DNA from: Bordetella parapertussis
GTDB lineage: Bacteria; Pseudomonadota; Gammaproteobacteria; Burkholderiales; Burkholderiaceae_B
DNA: 5,347 nucleotides
Reading direction: 5' to 3'
Assembly: GCA_943331855.1 (NCBI GenBank)
Contig: CALQNE010000245.1
Span: 1-5,347, forward strand
The notes below the pieces were generated by a model that saw only the letters and a list, made by a program, of their open reading frames with translations, searched no databases and had not been told where the DNA came from. Position 1 is the first letter of the stretch. The number at the start of each line of letters is the position of its first letter. Both the position numbers and the translations under genes were made by a program. Positions 1-5,347 of this stretch are shown piece after piece.

Positions 1-8
1 TAGGCTCG

Positions 9-911
9 TTAAGCGCGTTCGATGCCTTCCACCGTTAACGTTAAAAATTCAATAAAGGCCTTCACTTTCGCCGAAAGATTGCTTCGTGGCAAATAGACCA
101 CAAATACTTCGGGGCCTTCAACAATGTAATCAGGCAAGATTGTCTTAAGTTTGCCACTTTTTAGGGCATCTGCTGCGATGAAGTTGCTGATCATCGTGAT
201 GCCGGCCCCCGCGACGGCGGCCTCGAGCAAAGACTCGGCATTGTTAATATTTAAAGCGCCCGAAAATGATTTAGAAAAATTCTGCCCATCTTTGGCGAAT
301 TGCCATTCGCGATGTCCGCCGGTCATGGGCAGTAGATACGCAAGGCAGTGATGGTTTTCAAGATCTTCTGGGGTTTTGGGCTCCCCGTGGTCGGCCAGGT
401 ACTGTGGCGAGGCGCAGGCGGCAAAGCTCAAGCGGCATAGTCTGCGAGCCACTACCCGCGAGTCGCTGACTTGTCCGATCTGAATCGCAGCATCAATCCC
501 TTCGTACGCAAGATCCACGACTCGATCGCTTAATTCGACGTCAACCACCAATTCTGGGTGTTGTTGAGTAAAGGCCCAGAGCTTTGGCGCAATCACTCTG
601 CGACCAAACCCGACTGGCATCTGTACGCGCAGCCGTCCCTTGGGCGTGGCATTGCTCATCGTGACGGCGCTCTCTGCATCGTCGAGTTCAGCCAGAATGT
701 TGCGACAACGCTCGTAAAAGCTTGCACCTTCGTCTGTCAAACTGACCAAGCGCGTCGAACGCTGCAGGAGTTTGACCCCGAGCTCTTGCTCGAGCCGGGC
801 GACCGACTTGCTCATGGCCGAAGCGGTGAGGCCTAGACGCTGTGCGGCCACCGTAAAGCTGCGCGTTTCAGCGACTTTGGCGAAAACCAGCAAGGCATTG
901 AGATTTCGCAT
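9..911 (-). CDS. LysR-type transcriptional regulator (CrgA-like subgroup)
   Basis: This is a cytoplasmic DNA-binding regulator that probably controls the divergent oxidoreductase operon and itself. The 300-residue length is typical of LysR proteins. The N-terminal winged helix-turn-helix spans about residues 3-62: the segment SFTVAAQRLGLTASAMSKSV (18-37) is the HTH, followed by the family signature LEQELGVKLLQRSTR (40-54) and LTDEG (58-62). A linker helix follows (about 63-88), then a periplasmic-binding-protein-like effector domain from about residue 92 (PKGRLRV) to the end. The wording of that junction resembles the CrgA-like subgroup. The start is the ATG at 911-909, with a GGGTGG Shine-Dalgarno-like element at 923-918, six bases upstream; the stop is TAA at 11-9. 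The inducer cannot be read from sequence. Family assignment is very secure; its regulation of the neighbouring operon is inferred from divergent orientation and the LysR box between the genes. Confidence 0.96.
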   Translation of the reverse strand: MRNLNALLVFAKVAETRSFTVAAQRLGLTASAMSKSVARLEQELGVKLLQRSTRLVSLTDEGASFYERCRNILAELDDAESAVTMSNATPKGRLRVQMPVGFGRRVIAPKLWAFTQQHPELVVDVELSDRVVDLAYEGIDAAIQIGQVSDSRVVARRLCRLSFAACASPQYLADHGEPKTPEDLENHHCLAYLLPMTGGHREWQFAKDGQNFSKSFSGALNINNAESLLEAAVAGAGITMISNFIAADALKSGKLKTILPDYIVEGPEVFVVYLPRSNLSAKVKAFIEFLTLTVEGIERA

Positions 912-953
912 CTTGAACCACCCATTCTTGACTGTAATTCAGTATTGTTTTTC

Positions 954-983
954 ATTTTAGCTGATTGACCTAAAAATAATCAG
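954..983 (-). promoter_or_regulatory. Candidate sigma70-type promoter of the LysR gene
   Basis: Read on the minus strand, TAAAAT (959-954) matches five of six bases of the TATAAT -10 consensus. Eighteen bases upstream, CTGATT (983-978) is a weak -35 (three of six). The -35 coincides with one arm of the LysR palindrome, so a bound regulator would block this promoter, the usual arrangement for LysR autorepression. This comes from matching by eye and the weak -35 makes it tentative. Confidence 0.45.
961..983. promoter_or_regulatory. LysR-box operator (T-N11-A inverted repeat)
   Basis: CTGATT (961-966) and AATCAG (978-983) form a perfect 6-bp inverted repeat with an 11-base A/T-rich spacer. The innermost bases give T966-N11-A978, the T-N11-A core recognised by LysR-family dimers. 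The site lies midway between the divergent LysR gene and the oxidoreductase gene and overlaps predicted -35 elements on both strands. The palindrome is seen directly; binding by the adjacent LysR protein is inferred from this standard genomic arrangement. Confidence 0.72.
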
Positions 984-993
984 TAGTTAGCAT
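965..993 (+). promoter_or_regulatory. Candidate sigma70-type promoter of the oxidoreductase operon
   Basis: TTGACC (965-970) matches five of six bases of the -35 consensus. After a 17-base spacer comes TAGCAT (988-993), four of six of the -10 consensus. Transcription would begin near 1000, giving an untranslated leader of roughly 75 bases before the ATG at 1077. The -35 lies inside the LysR palindrome, so the regulator would contact or occlude polymerase here. A second TTGACT at 928-933 has no good partner -10. Confidence 0.5.
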
Positions 994-1015
994 GTTGCTT
1001 CTAGATCGATAACAG

Positions 1016-1032
1016 GCCTCTCTAGGGGAGGC
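1016..1032 (+). other. Leader hairpin A
   Basis: GCCTCTC (1016-1022) can pair with GGGAGGC (1026-1032), forming seven pairs including one G-U around the triloop TAG. It lies in the predicted untranslated leader of the oxidoreductase mRNA. It has no following T-run, so it is not an intrinsic terminator. CCTCTC in its 5' arm is also complementary to GAGAGG at 1064-1069, which covers the downstream ribosome binding site, so an alternative fold is possible. Confidence 0.4.
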
Positions 1033-1040
1033 AGAGACAA

Positions 1041-1064
1041 CGCCTGGCAACTGATTGCCAGGCG
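1041..1064 (+). other. Leader hairpin B, perfect 10-bp stem next to the ribosome binding site
   Basis: CGCCTGGCAA (1041-1050) and TTGCCAGGCG (1055-1064) are exact reverse complements separated by the tetraloop CTGA. The stem ends 12 bases before the ATG at 1077, and its last base is the first G of the GAGAGGG Shine-Dalgarno-like stretch. There is no T-run on either strand, which argues against a terminator. It could stabilise the mRNA 5' end, tune translation or be a protein site; which of these is unknown. Confidence 0.6.
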
Positions 1065-1073
1065 AGAGGGTGA
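1064..1073 (+). promoter_or_regulatory. Ribosome binding site of the oxidoreductase gene
   Basis: GAGAGGGTGA is purine-rich and complementary to the 16S rRNA tail through AGG and GGTGA. GAGGG ends six bases before the ATG at 1077. An in-frame TGA (1071-1073) lies two codons upstream of that ATG, so no earlier start is possible. The site abuts leader hairpin B and can alternatively pair with 1017-1022. Confidence 0.7.
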
Positions 1074-1076
1074 CTT

Positions 1077-3068
1077 ATGCTGTTGCAACAACCGGGCCAG
1101 ATTGGCAATCTGCGTCTAAAAAATCGTATCGTGATGGCCCCCATGGGTACCAACTACAGTACGACTGATGGCTTGTCGACCCAGCGCGATTGCGAGTACT
1201 ACGCCGAGAGAGCACGCGGTGGGGTAGCCATGATCATGACCGAGGCGATGATCGTGACCGAGGCCGCTCGATCGCACCATAATTCGCTGTGCTGTTATCA
1301 CGACCGCTTTATCCCGGGCTTGGCTCGACTCGTGCAGGGCATCAAAGACCATGGCGCCCATGTGTTCGGTCAGATTAATCACCGCGGCGCGTTGTTACGC
1401 CGCGCTGTTCTCAACATGGAGCCTGTTGGTCCAAGTGATTGGATTAATCCAAACACGGGTGATGCGGTGCGGGCGTTGCGCATTCCCGAGATTCACGCGT
1501 TGCAGGGTTTGTTCGTTGCCGCTGCACGACGTCTGTGGCTTGCGGGCTACGACGGCGTTGAGATTCACGCGGGTAATGGTTATTTGTTTCAGCAGTTTTT
1601 TACAGAACGTATTAATCAACGTACAGATCAGTACGGTGGCAGTCTGCCAAATCGTATGAGAATGTTGATAGAAACGATCGATCGCGTACGACAAGCTTTG
1701 CCGGATTTGTGTTTAGTGGTGCGCTTAAGTGCTAGCGAATTTGTTGAAGGCGGGTATACCCAAGATGAGATTATTGCTTTAGCCCAGGCCGTTGAGCGAG
1801 CGGGCGCCGACGCGATTGATTTGTCGGGCGGTAGTAATGAAAGCCCTCAGTTGTCCAAGCATTGCATACAGCCCCCCTCCTTTGCGCGTGGTTGTCTTGC
1901 TCCGGTCGCCAAGCCCATTAAAGACGCGGTCAAGGTCCCCGTGTTTGTTGCCGGCCGTATCGTGACACCCGCAGACGCCGAGGCCGTTTTAGCAAGCGGT
2001 AGTGCTGATTTTGTATCCGTGGGTCGTGCTTTATATGCAGACGCCCATTGGGCACTCAAGGCGTTTGGTGAGGTTAAAGCACCGATTCGTGAATGCATTG
2101 CGTGCAACGTTTGCTTTGAACGCTTAACGCTTGAAAAAGATGTTTCGTGTGTGCAGAACCCGATGGTGGGTACTGAGTTCGAGGCTTTAGAATTTGCTGA
2201 ACCCCAGTTATTTTCCCCGCCGCAGTCTCCTCGTAAACGTGTGCTGGTGCTGGGGGCTGGTGTCGCAGGAATTGAGGCCGCTCGGGTTGCACGTGGCCGT
2301 GGGCATGAGGTCGAGGTTTGGGAAAAAGCGGCGCGCGTGGGCGGTCAAATTCATTTGGCGGTTGCTGCGCCGGACAAAACTGAGGTTCAACCAGTTTGGG
2401 ATTATCGCTGGTCGCAACTGATGGAAATGAAGGTTCCAGTCAGGTGCGGAATCGACGCAGATGCGGAAAAAATAAAAGCGTTTAATCCAGACTTTGTTGT
2501 CGTGGCGACGGGTTCTGTGCCCAGAGAAGCACCGCTAGATACGAGTGGGTTAGCAAGCGACATTACAACGATGCATGCCTGGGATGTTTTTAAGTCACCT
2601 GAGCGTATTGCTCCAGGTGCTGCCGTCACTGTGATCGGCGGGGGGATGGTAGGTGTTGAGGTGGCCGATCTGTTGCGTTTGAAAGGTTGCGATATTCAAG
2701 TGCTCGAAATGCAAGCCACTGCGGCGAACGGCATGGCGCGCAACAATAAGTTTGAACTACTTGAACGGATCGCTGACGCAGGCGTGCGTGTCATCACTCA
2801 ATGCCGCATTGAAAGCTTGAGCGCGCGACATCTGACCGTGAAGATTGCGCAGGCAGCGTCAACGCAGTTAGCCATTGGTCAGTTTCTTATTTTTGCGAAC
2901 GGTCCGCGTGCCAACATCGATGTCGTCGCAGCAGTTGAGCAAGCAGGTGTTGCGTACGCTCGCGTCGGTGATTGCCACGCGCCTGGTGATTTTATGTCAG
3001 CGATTCGAGATGGCTGGATGGTTGCCCTCGGTATTGATCAACAATCTTTTTCTGGAAAAACAGTATGA
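1077..3068 (+). CDS. FMN/4Fe-4S/FAD oxidoreductase, Old Yellow Enzyme / 2,4-dienoyl-CoA reductase / trimethylamine dehydrogenase superfamily
   Basis: This is a cytoplasmic NAD(P)H-linked flavoenzyme that probably reduces an activated C=C bond or oxidises a related small substrate. It has 663 residues, close to E. coli FadH. Residues 1-335 form the FMN-binding TIM barrel: LKNRIVMAPMGTN (14-26), FGQINHRG (97-104), DGVEIHAGNGYLFQQF (159-174), RTDQYGGSLPNR (182-193), VAGRI (291-295) and VGRALYADAHW (315-325). A 4Fe-4S site follows: C340, C343, C346 and C358, in the CxxCxxC-x11-C spacing. An FAD domain begins at RVLVLGAGVAGIEAA (388-402), with E416 and ATGS (477-480), and closes with VGDCHAPGDFMSAIRDG (630-646). 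The inserted nucleotide domain has VIGGGMVGVE (519-528) and acidic E544 at the end of the second strand, suggesting NADH over NADPH. Asn occupies positions 167 and 254, where many relatives carry His. It is the first gene of the operon, and its stop overlaps the next start. The superfamily is certain and the substrate unknown; fatty-acid dienoyl-CoA activity should not be assumed. Confidence 0.93.
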   Translation: MLLQQPGQIGNLRLKNRIVMAPMGTNYSTTDGLSTQRDCEYYAERARGGVAMIMTEAMIVTEAARSHHNSLCCYHDRFIPGLARLVQGIKDHGAHVFGQINHRGALLRRAVLNMEPVGPSDWINPNTGDAVRALRIPEIHALQGLFVAAARRLWLAGYDGVEIHAGNGYLFQQFFTERINQRTDQYGGSLPNRMRMLIETIDRVRQALPDLCLVVRLSASEFVEGGYTQDEIIALAQAVERAGADAIDLSGGSNESPQLSKHCIQPPSFARGCLAPVAKPIKDAVKVPVFVAGRIVTPADAEAVLASGSADFVSVGRALYADAHWALKAFGEVKAPIRECIACNVCFERLTLEKDVSCVQNPMVGTEFEALEFAEPQLFSPPQSPRKRVLVLGAGVAGIEAARVARGRGHEVEVWEKAARVGGQIHLAVAAPDKTEVQPVWDYRWSQLMEMKVPVRCGIDADAEKIKAFNPDFVVVATGSVPREAPLDTSGLASDITTMHAWDVFKSPERIAPGAAVTVIGGGMVGVEVADLLRLKGCDIQVLEMQATAANGMARNNKFELLERIADAGVRVITQCRIESLSARHLTVKIAQAASTQLAIGQFLIFANGPRANIDVVAAVEQAGVAYARVGDCHAPGDFMSAIRDGWMVALGIDQQSFSGKTV

Positions 3069-3889
3069 CGACTCAATTAGCTGGCCACGCAAACGGTTTG
3101 CCAACGTATGAAGTCTTTGCCGTGCGTTATGCCACCCGCGATGCGCAGCGCAAAAATCATTTCATTGGTGGCGATCCGCATGACGGTCCAATGCCCATGG
3201 ATTATTTTGTTTGGGTCGTGCGCAACGCCGAGAGGACGTTTGTCGTGGATACAGGGTTCGGCCCTGAAGTCGCGGCTAAACGCGGCCGCACCTTGCTGCG
3301 CACGCCTGCCGAAGGTCTTGCCGCGATTGGTGTCGATGTCAATCAAGTGAAGGATGTGATTATCACGCACCTGCATTACGACCACGTAGGTACCTTTGAT
3401 AGTTTCCCGATTGCACAATTTCATTTGCAAGACGATGAGATGGCCTACGCAACGGGCCGTCACATGCGTCACAAGCAATTCAATCATGGCTATGAAGTTG
3501 ACGAGGTCATCGGGATGGTGCGTATGGTGTACAAAGATCGCGTCAGTTTTTATGCAGGTGAGGCCGAACTCGCACCTGGCGTGTCGATTCATCGCATTGG
3601 TGGCCATACGCATGGTGTGCAATGCGTGCGCGTCTGGACTCGCCGAGGCTGGGTCGTCTTGGCCTCAGACACAAGTCACTATTACGAGCATTTTGAAAAA
3701 CGCCGCGTGTTCACAACCATGTTTAACGTTGCTGAGGCGGTTGATGGGTATGCCAAACTTGAGCAGTTAGCAAGTTCGATCAAGCATGTGGTACCTGGGC
3801 ACGATCCCTTAGTGATGCAACGCTACCCAGCGGTCTCGAAGGCGCTTGAAGGTATTGCGGTGCAACTTGATGCAGATCCAAGTTATTAA
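3065..3889 (+). CDS. Metallo-beta-lactamase-fold hydrolase, N-acyl-homoserine lactonase-like family
   Basis: This is a dinuclear-metal hydrolase with no signal peptide, so probably cytoplasmic; relatives open lactones or other ester-type bonds. The complete metal set is visible in 274 residues: HLHYDH (H102, H104, D106, H107), H181 in GGHTHG (179-184), bridging D202 in LASD (199-202) and H246 in VPGHDP (243-248). VVDTGFG (60-66) is the usual early-strand motif, and GGDPHDGPMPMDYFVW (35-50) is typical of the lactonase-like subgroup. At the position equivalent to AiiA Tyr194 (three residues after the bridging Asp) this protein has H205, followed by Y206 and Y207. The ATG overlaps the preceding TGA as ATGA, with GGA at 3054-3056 as a modest ribosome binding site, so translation is probably coupled to the oxidoreductase. 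The fold and metal site are very secure. Quorum quenching is not shown; the operon favours a catabolic lactone or ester substrate. Confidence 0.92.
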   Translation: MTTQLAGHANGLPTYEVFAVRYATRDAQRKNHFIGGDPHDGPMPMDYFVWVVRNAERTFVVDTGFGPEVAAKRGRTLLRTPAEGLAAIGVDVNQVKDVIITHLHYDHVGTFDSFPIAQFHLQDDEMAYATGRHMRHKQFNHGYEVDEVIGMVRMVYKDRVSFYAGEAELAPGVSIHRIGGHTHGVQCVRVWTRRGWVVLASDTSHYYEHFEKRRVFTTMFNVAEAVDGYAKLEQLASSIKHVVPGHDPLVMQRYPAVSKALEGIAVQLDADPSY

Positions 3890-3925
3890 GGTAATAGCAG
3901 CTTCTCGATTCAATATAAAAATTTT

Positions 3926-3931
3926 AAAAGG
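3926..3931 (+). promoter_or_regulatory. Ribosome binding site of the first Bug gene
   Basis: AAAAGG lies seven bases before the ATG at 3939, in an A/T-rich 49-base gap after the hydrolase gene. No GC-rich hairpin with a T-run is seen in this gap, so transcription probably continues from the upstream genes. TATAAA (3914-3919) resembles a -10 element but lacks a recognisable -35, so an internal promoter is not supported. Confidence 0.6.
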
Positions 3932-3938
3932 TTAAATC

Positions 3939-4904
3939 ATGAAACGACTCTCTTTACTTTCGATTGTTGCGCTGTTTTGCCTGGGTTTCATGACGCCAAT
4001 TTCAGCGCAGGATTATCCTGCGCGGCCAGTGCAGGTGTATGTCGGCTTTCCGCCTGGCGGGAGTGCTGATATTGTTGGGCGTCTGATCATGCAAAAGCTC
4101 AGCGACAGTACGGGCAAACAATTTGTGGTTGAGAACCGCACAGGTGCGGGGGGTAATTTGGCCTTCGCTGCAACGGCCTCAGCGAAACCCGATGGTTATT
4201 CGCTGTTATTTAGTACCCCAGGCATCGCGATTAATCCTAGTCTGTATAAAAAAGTCAGTTTTAAAATAGAGGATTTCACGCCAATCGCGCTGATCGGTGA
4301 AGCGCCCTTGGTGCTCTTGGCTAATGCTAAGTTGCCGATTAAATCGATCAATGATCTGGTTGCTGCAGGTAAGCTAAAACCCGATGCGATTCGCTTCGCA
4401 AGTTCGGGTAACGGCAGTTCGTCGCACCTGGCCATGGATGTGTTGCGTCACATGACGGGGATGCAGTATTTGCATATCCCCTATCGTGGCGGTGGCCCGG
4501 CCTTGATAGATGTGATGTCGGGCGAAGTGGATGTGACAATGTTGCCCATTTCTGAAAGCATGCCATATGTACGGGATGGCCGTGTGATTGCCCTGGGACA
4601 AACGGGCGAGACCCGCTCGAGCATTGCTAAAGATATGCCAACGATTGCAGAGGCGGGGGTGAAAGGCTATGCCTCAACAACCTGGTATATGGTTTTAGGC
4701 CCGGCCAATTTGCCGACGACAGTAGTGACTTATATGCAAACGCAACTTTCTCGTGTTTTGCAGATGCCAGATTTGCGCGAAAAAGTTGAGGCAGCAGGCG
4801 TGAGCATTATTAACGGTGACTCTGTTAAAGCAAAAGCCTTTTTAGACGCTGAATATAAAAAGTGGGCTGCCTTGATTAAGGCGTCTGGCACGGTGATTGA
4901 ATAG
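3939..4904 (+). CDS. Bug/TctC-family periplasmic solute-binding protein
   Basis: This is a secreted receptor that binds a small carboxylated solute in the periplasm, in many cases for tripartite tricarboxylate (TTT) transport. The 321 residues match the usual family length. A Sec signal peptide is clear: MKR, a hydrophobic core (about 4-18), then PISA before QDYPARP, with probable cleavage after A23. Family landmarks are GFPPGGSADIVGR (36-48), the ligand-carboxylate loop; VVENRTGAGGN (63-73); KPDGYSLL (83-90); SSGNGSSSHLA (155-165); and IPYRGGGPALIDVMSGEVD (180-198). No cysteine follows the cleavage site, so it is not a lipoprotein. No TctA or TctB membrane subunit lies in the window, so it may share one encoded elsewhere, as Bug proteins often do. 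Its position after two enzymes suggests it captures their substrate or a precursor. The ligand cannot be predicted. Confidence 0.95.
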   Translation: MKRLSLLSIVALFCLGFMTPISAQDYPARPVQVYVGFPPGGSADIVGRLIMQKLSDSTGKQFVVENRTGAGGNLAFAATASAKPDGYSLLFSTPGIAINPSLYKKVSFKIEDFTPIALIGEAPLVLLANAKLPIKSINDLVAAGKLKPDAIRFASSGNGSSSHLAMDVLRHMTGMQYLHIPYRGGGPALIDVMSGEVDVTMLPISESMPYVRDGRVIALGQTGETRSSIAKDMPTIAEAGVKGYASTTWYMVLGPANLPTTVVTYMQTQLSRVLQMPDLREKVEAAGVSIINGDSVKAKAFLDAEYKKWAALIKASGTVIE

Positions 4905-4916
4905 CAGAACCTGTCC

Positions 4917-5347
4917 ATGCGCGTAATATTGCTTTTGGGTTTAAAAACACTGATGGCCGTTGGTGCCACAGTGTTTTGCTTGGGCGTTCAAGCGCAAGAC
5001 GCCCAATGGCCAACCAAGTCGATCAGGCTCATCGTGCCCTATACCCCCGGAGGTGGCACGGATATCTTGGGACGCATGCTTGGCCGACGACTCGCGGATG
5101 CGTTGGGCGTGTCGATTGTGATCGAAAATCGTCCAGGCTCTGACGGTAGCATTGGTACCGATGTGGTTGCAAAAGCAAGTCCTGATGGCTACACGTTGTT
5201 GATCGATGGCACGAGTCAAGCCTACAACGTGGCCTTTGGCAAAAAATTGCCCTATGACTCAGTCCGCGATTTGGCACCGATCGCGCAAACGGCGAATCAG
5301 CAGGTTCTTCTGATTGTGAACGCTAAGGTGCCGATTCAATCGGTGCA
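4917..5347 (+). CDS. Second Bug/TctC-family solute-binding protein, 3' end beyond the window
   Basis: An open frame of 143 codons plus two bases runs to the window edge, covering a bit under half of a normal Bug protein. The N-terminus is a signal peptide: MRV, a hydrophobic stretch, then LGVQA before QDAQWP, with probable cleavage after A26. Family landmarks are VPYTPGGGTDILGR (40-53), VIENRPGSDGSIG (68-80) and SPDGYTLL (88-95). The mature part is homologous to the preceding Bug protein but only about one third identical over the first 70 residues by hand alignment, so it is an old paralogue rather than a recent duplicate. The ATG at 4917 is preferred over the ATG at 4953, which would lose the charged n-region. 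It has no obvious Shine-Dalgarno sequence and begins 12 bases after the upstream stop, suggesting reinitiation. A strong hairpin covers codons 10-21. Confidence 0.92.
   Translation, partial: MRVILLLGLKTLMAVGATVFCLGVQAQDAQWPTKSIRLIVPYTPGGGTDILGRMLGRRLADALGVSIVIENRPGSDGSIGTDVVAKASPDGYTLLIDGTSQAYNVAFGKKLPYDSVRDLAPIAQTANQQVLLIVNAKVPIQSV
4944..4977 (+). terminator. Terminator-like hairpin inside the second Bug gene
   Basis: AAAACACTG (4944-4952) is the exact reverse complement of CAGTGTTTT (4969-4977). Inside, TGGC (4954-4957) pairs with GCCA (4965-4968) after a single bulged A, leaving the seven-base loop CGTTGGT. The result is a 13-pair stem with an A-run before and a four-T run after, the form of a bidirectional intrinsic terminator, 40 bases past the first Bug stop codon. 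It lies within the signal-peptide codons of the next gene, so it would at most give partial termination. The T-run is short, so it may equally be fortuitous or act at the RNA-stability level. Confidence 0.4.

Noticed and set aside
931..943. ACTG-N5-CAGT inverted repeat near the LysR start, considered as a second operator
   Set aside because: The arms are only 4 bp and do not give a T-N11-A core; such a repeat is expected by chance in a spacer of this size.
1024..1031. AGGGGAGG, a strong Shine-Dalgarno-like sequence in the leader, considered as marking a small leader peptide
   Set aside because: No ATG, GTG or TTG occurs at a suitable distance downstream, so no leader ORF is supported.
1230..1265. 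Near-perfect tandem direct repeat of 18 bases (ATGATC..GACCGAGGC twice, 16 of 18 identical)
   Set aside because: It encodes MIMTEA-MIVTEA, and the segment has the normal length and pattern of the Old Yellow Enzyme family (TE..xV..xxR), so it is probably coincidental rather than a repeat expansion.
1395..1694. Minus-strand frame of 99 codons inside the oxidoreductase gene
   Set aside because: It is fully inside a clear TIM-barrel coding region and has no recognisable motif.
3077..3622. Open frame of 181 codons on the minus strand opposite the hydrolase gene
   Set aside because: It is antisense to a gene with a complete metal-ligand set; its translation shows no recognisable domain, and long antisense frames commonly mirror codon bias.
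3890..3938. AT-rich gap between hydrolase and first Bug gene, considered for a terminator or promoter
   Set aside because: It contains only AT palindromes (AAAATTTT, TTTTAAAA) with no GC stem and no -35 matching the TATAAA.

Overview
The window looks like a chromosomal catabolic or accessory locus from a betaproteobacterium, most likely Burkholderiales and perhaps Alcaligenaceae-like. The main reason is two tandem periplasmic binding proteins of the Bug (TctC-like) family, which is greatly expanded in that group. A CrgA-type LysR regulator and a moderate GC content (about half, by eye) fit. No rRNA, tRNA, insertion sequence, phage gene or CRISPR is visible, and taxonomy below order level cannot be read from this sequence.

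Layout: a LysR-type regulator (9-911, minus strand) is divergent from a four-gene plus-strand cluster. The cluster contains a three-domain flavin/iron-sulfur oxidoreductase of the Old Yellow Enzyme/2,4-dienoyl-CoA reductase/trimethylamine dehydrogenase type (1077-3068). Next is a metallo-beta-lactamase-fold hydrolase resembling N-acyl-homoserine lactonases (3065-3889, ATGA overlap). A complete Bug-type solute-binding protein follows (3939-4904), then a second Bug protein starting 12 bases later (from 4917) that runs off the window end. Genes fill nearly all the rest. The 165-base divergent spacer (912-1076) is rich in signal: a textbook LysR box (CTGATT-N11-AATCAG) overlaps the predicted -35 regions of both promoters, and a leader with two hairpins ends at the ribosome binding site of the oxidoreductase gene.

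Inferred joint function: the Bug proteins capture a small carboxylate in the periplasm. The hydrolase opens a lactone or other ester-like bond, and the flavoenzyme reduces or oxidises an unsaturated or amine-like intermediate, all under control of the LysR protein responding to a pathway metabolite. The substrate cannot be determined from sequence. The protein families are known; the less ordinary observations are the leader structure, a terminator-like hairpin inside the signal-peptide codons of the second Bug gene, and active-site substitutions in both enzymes.
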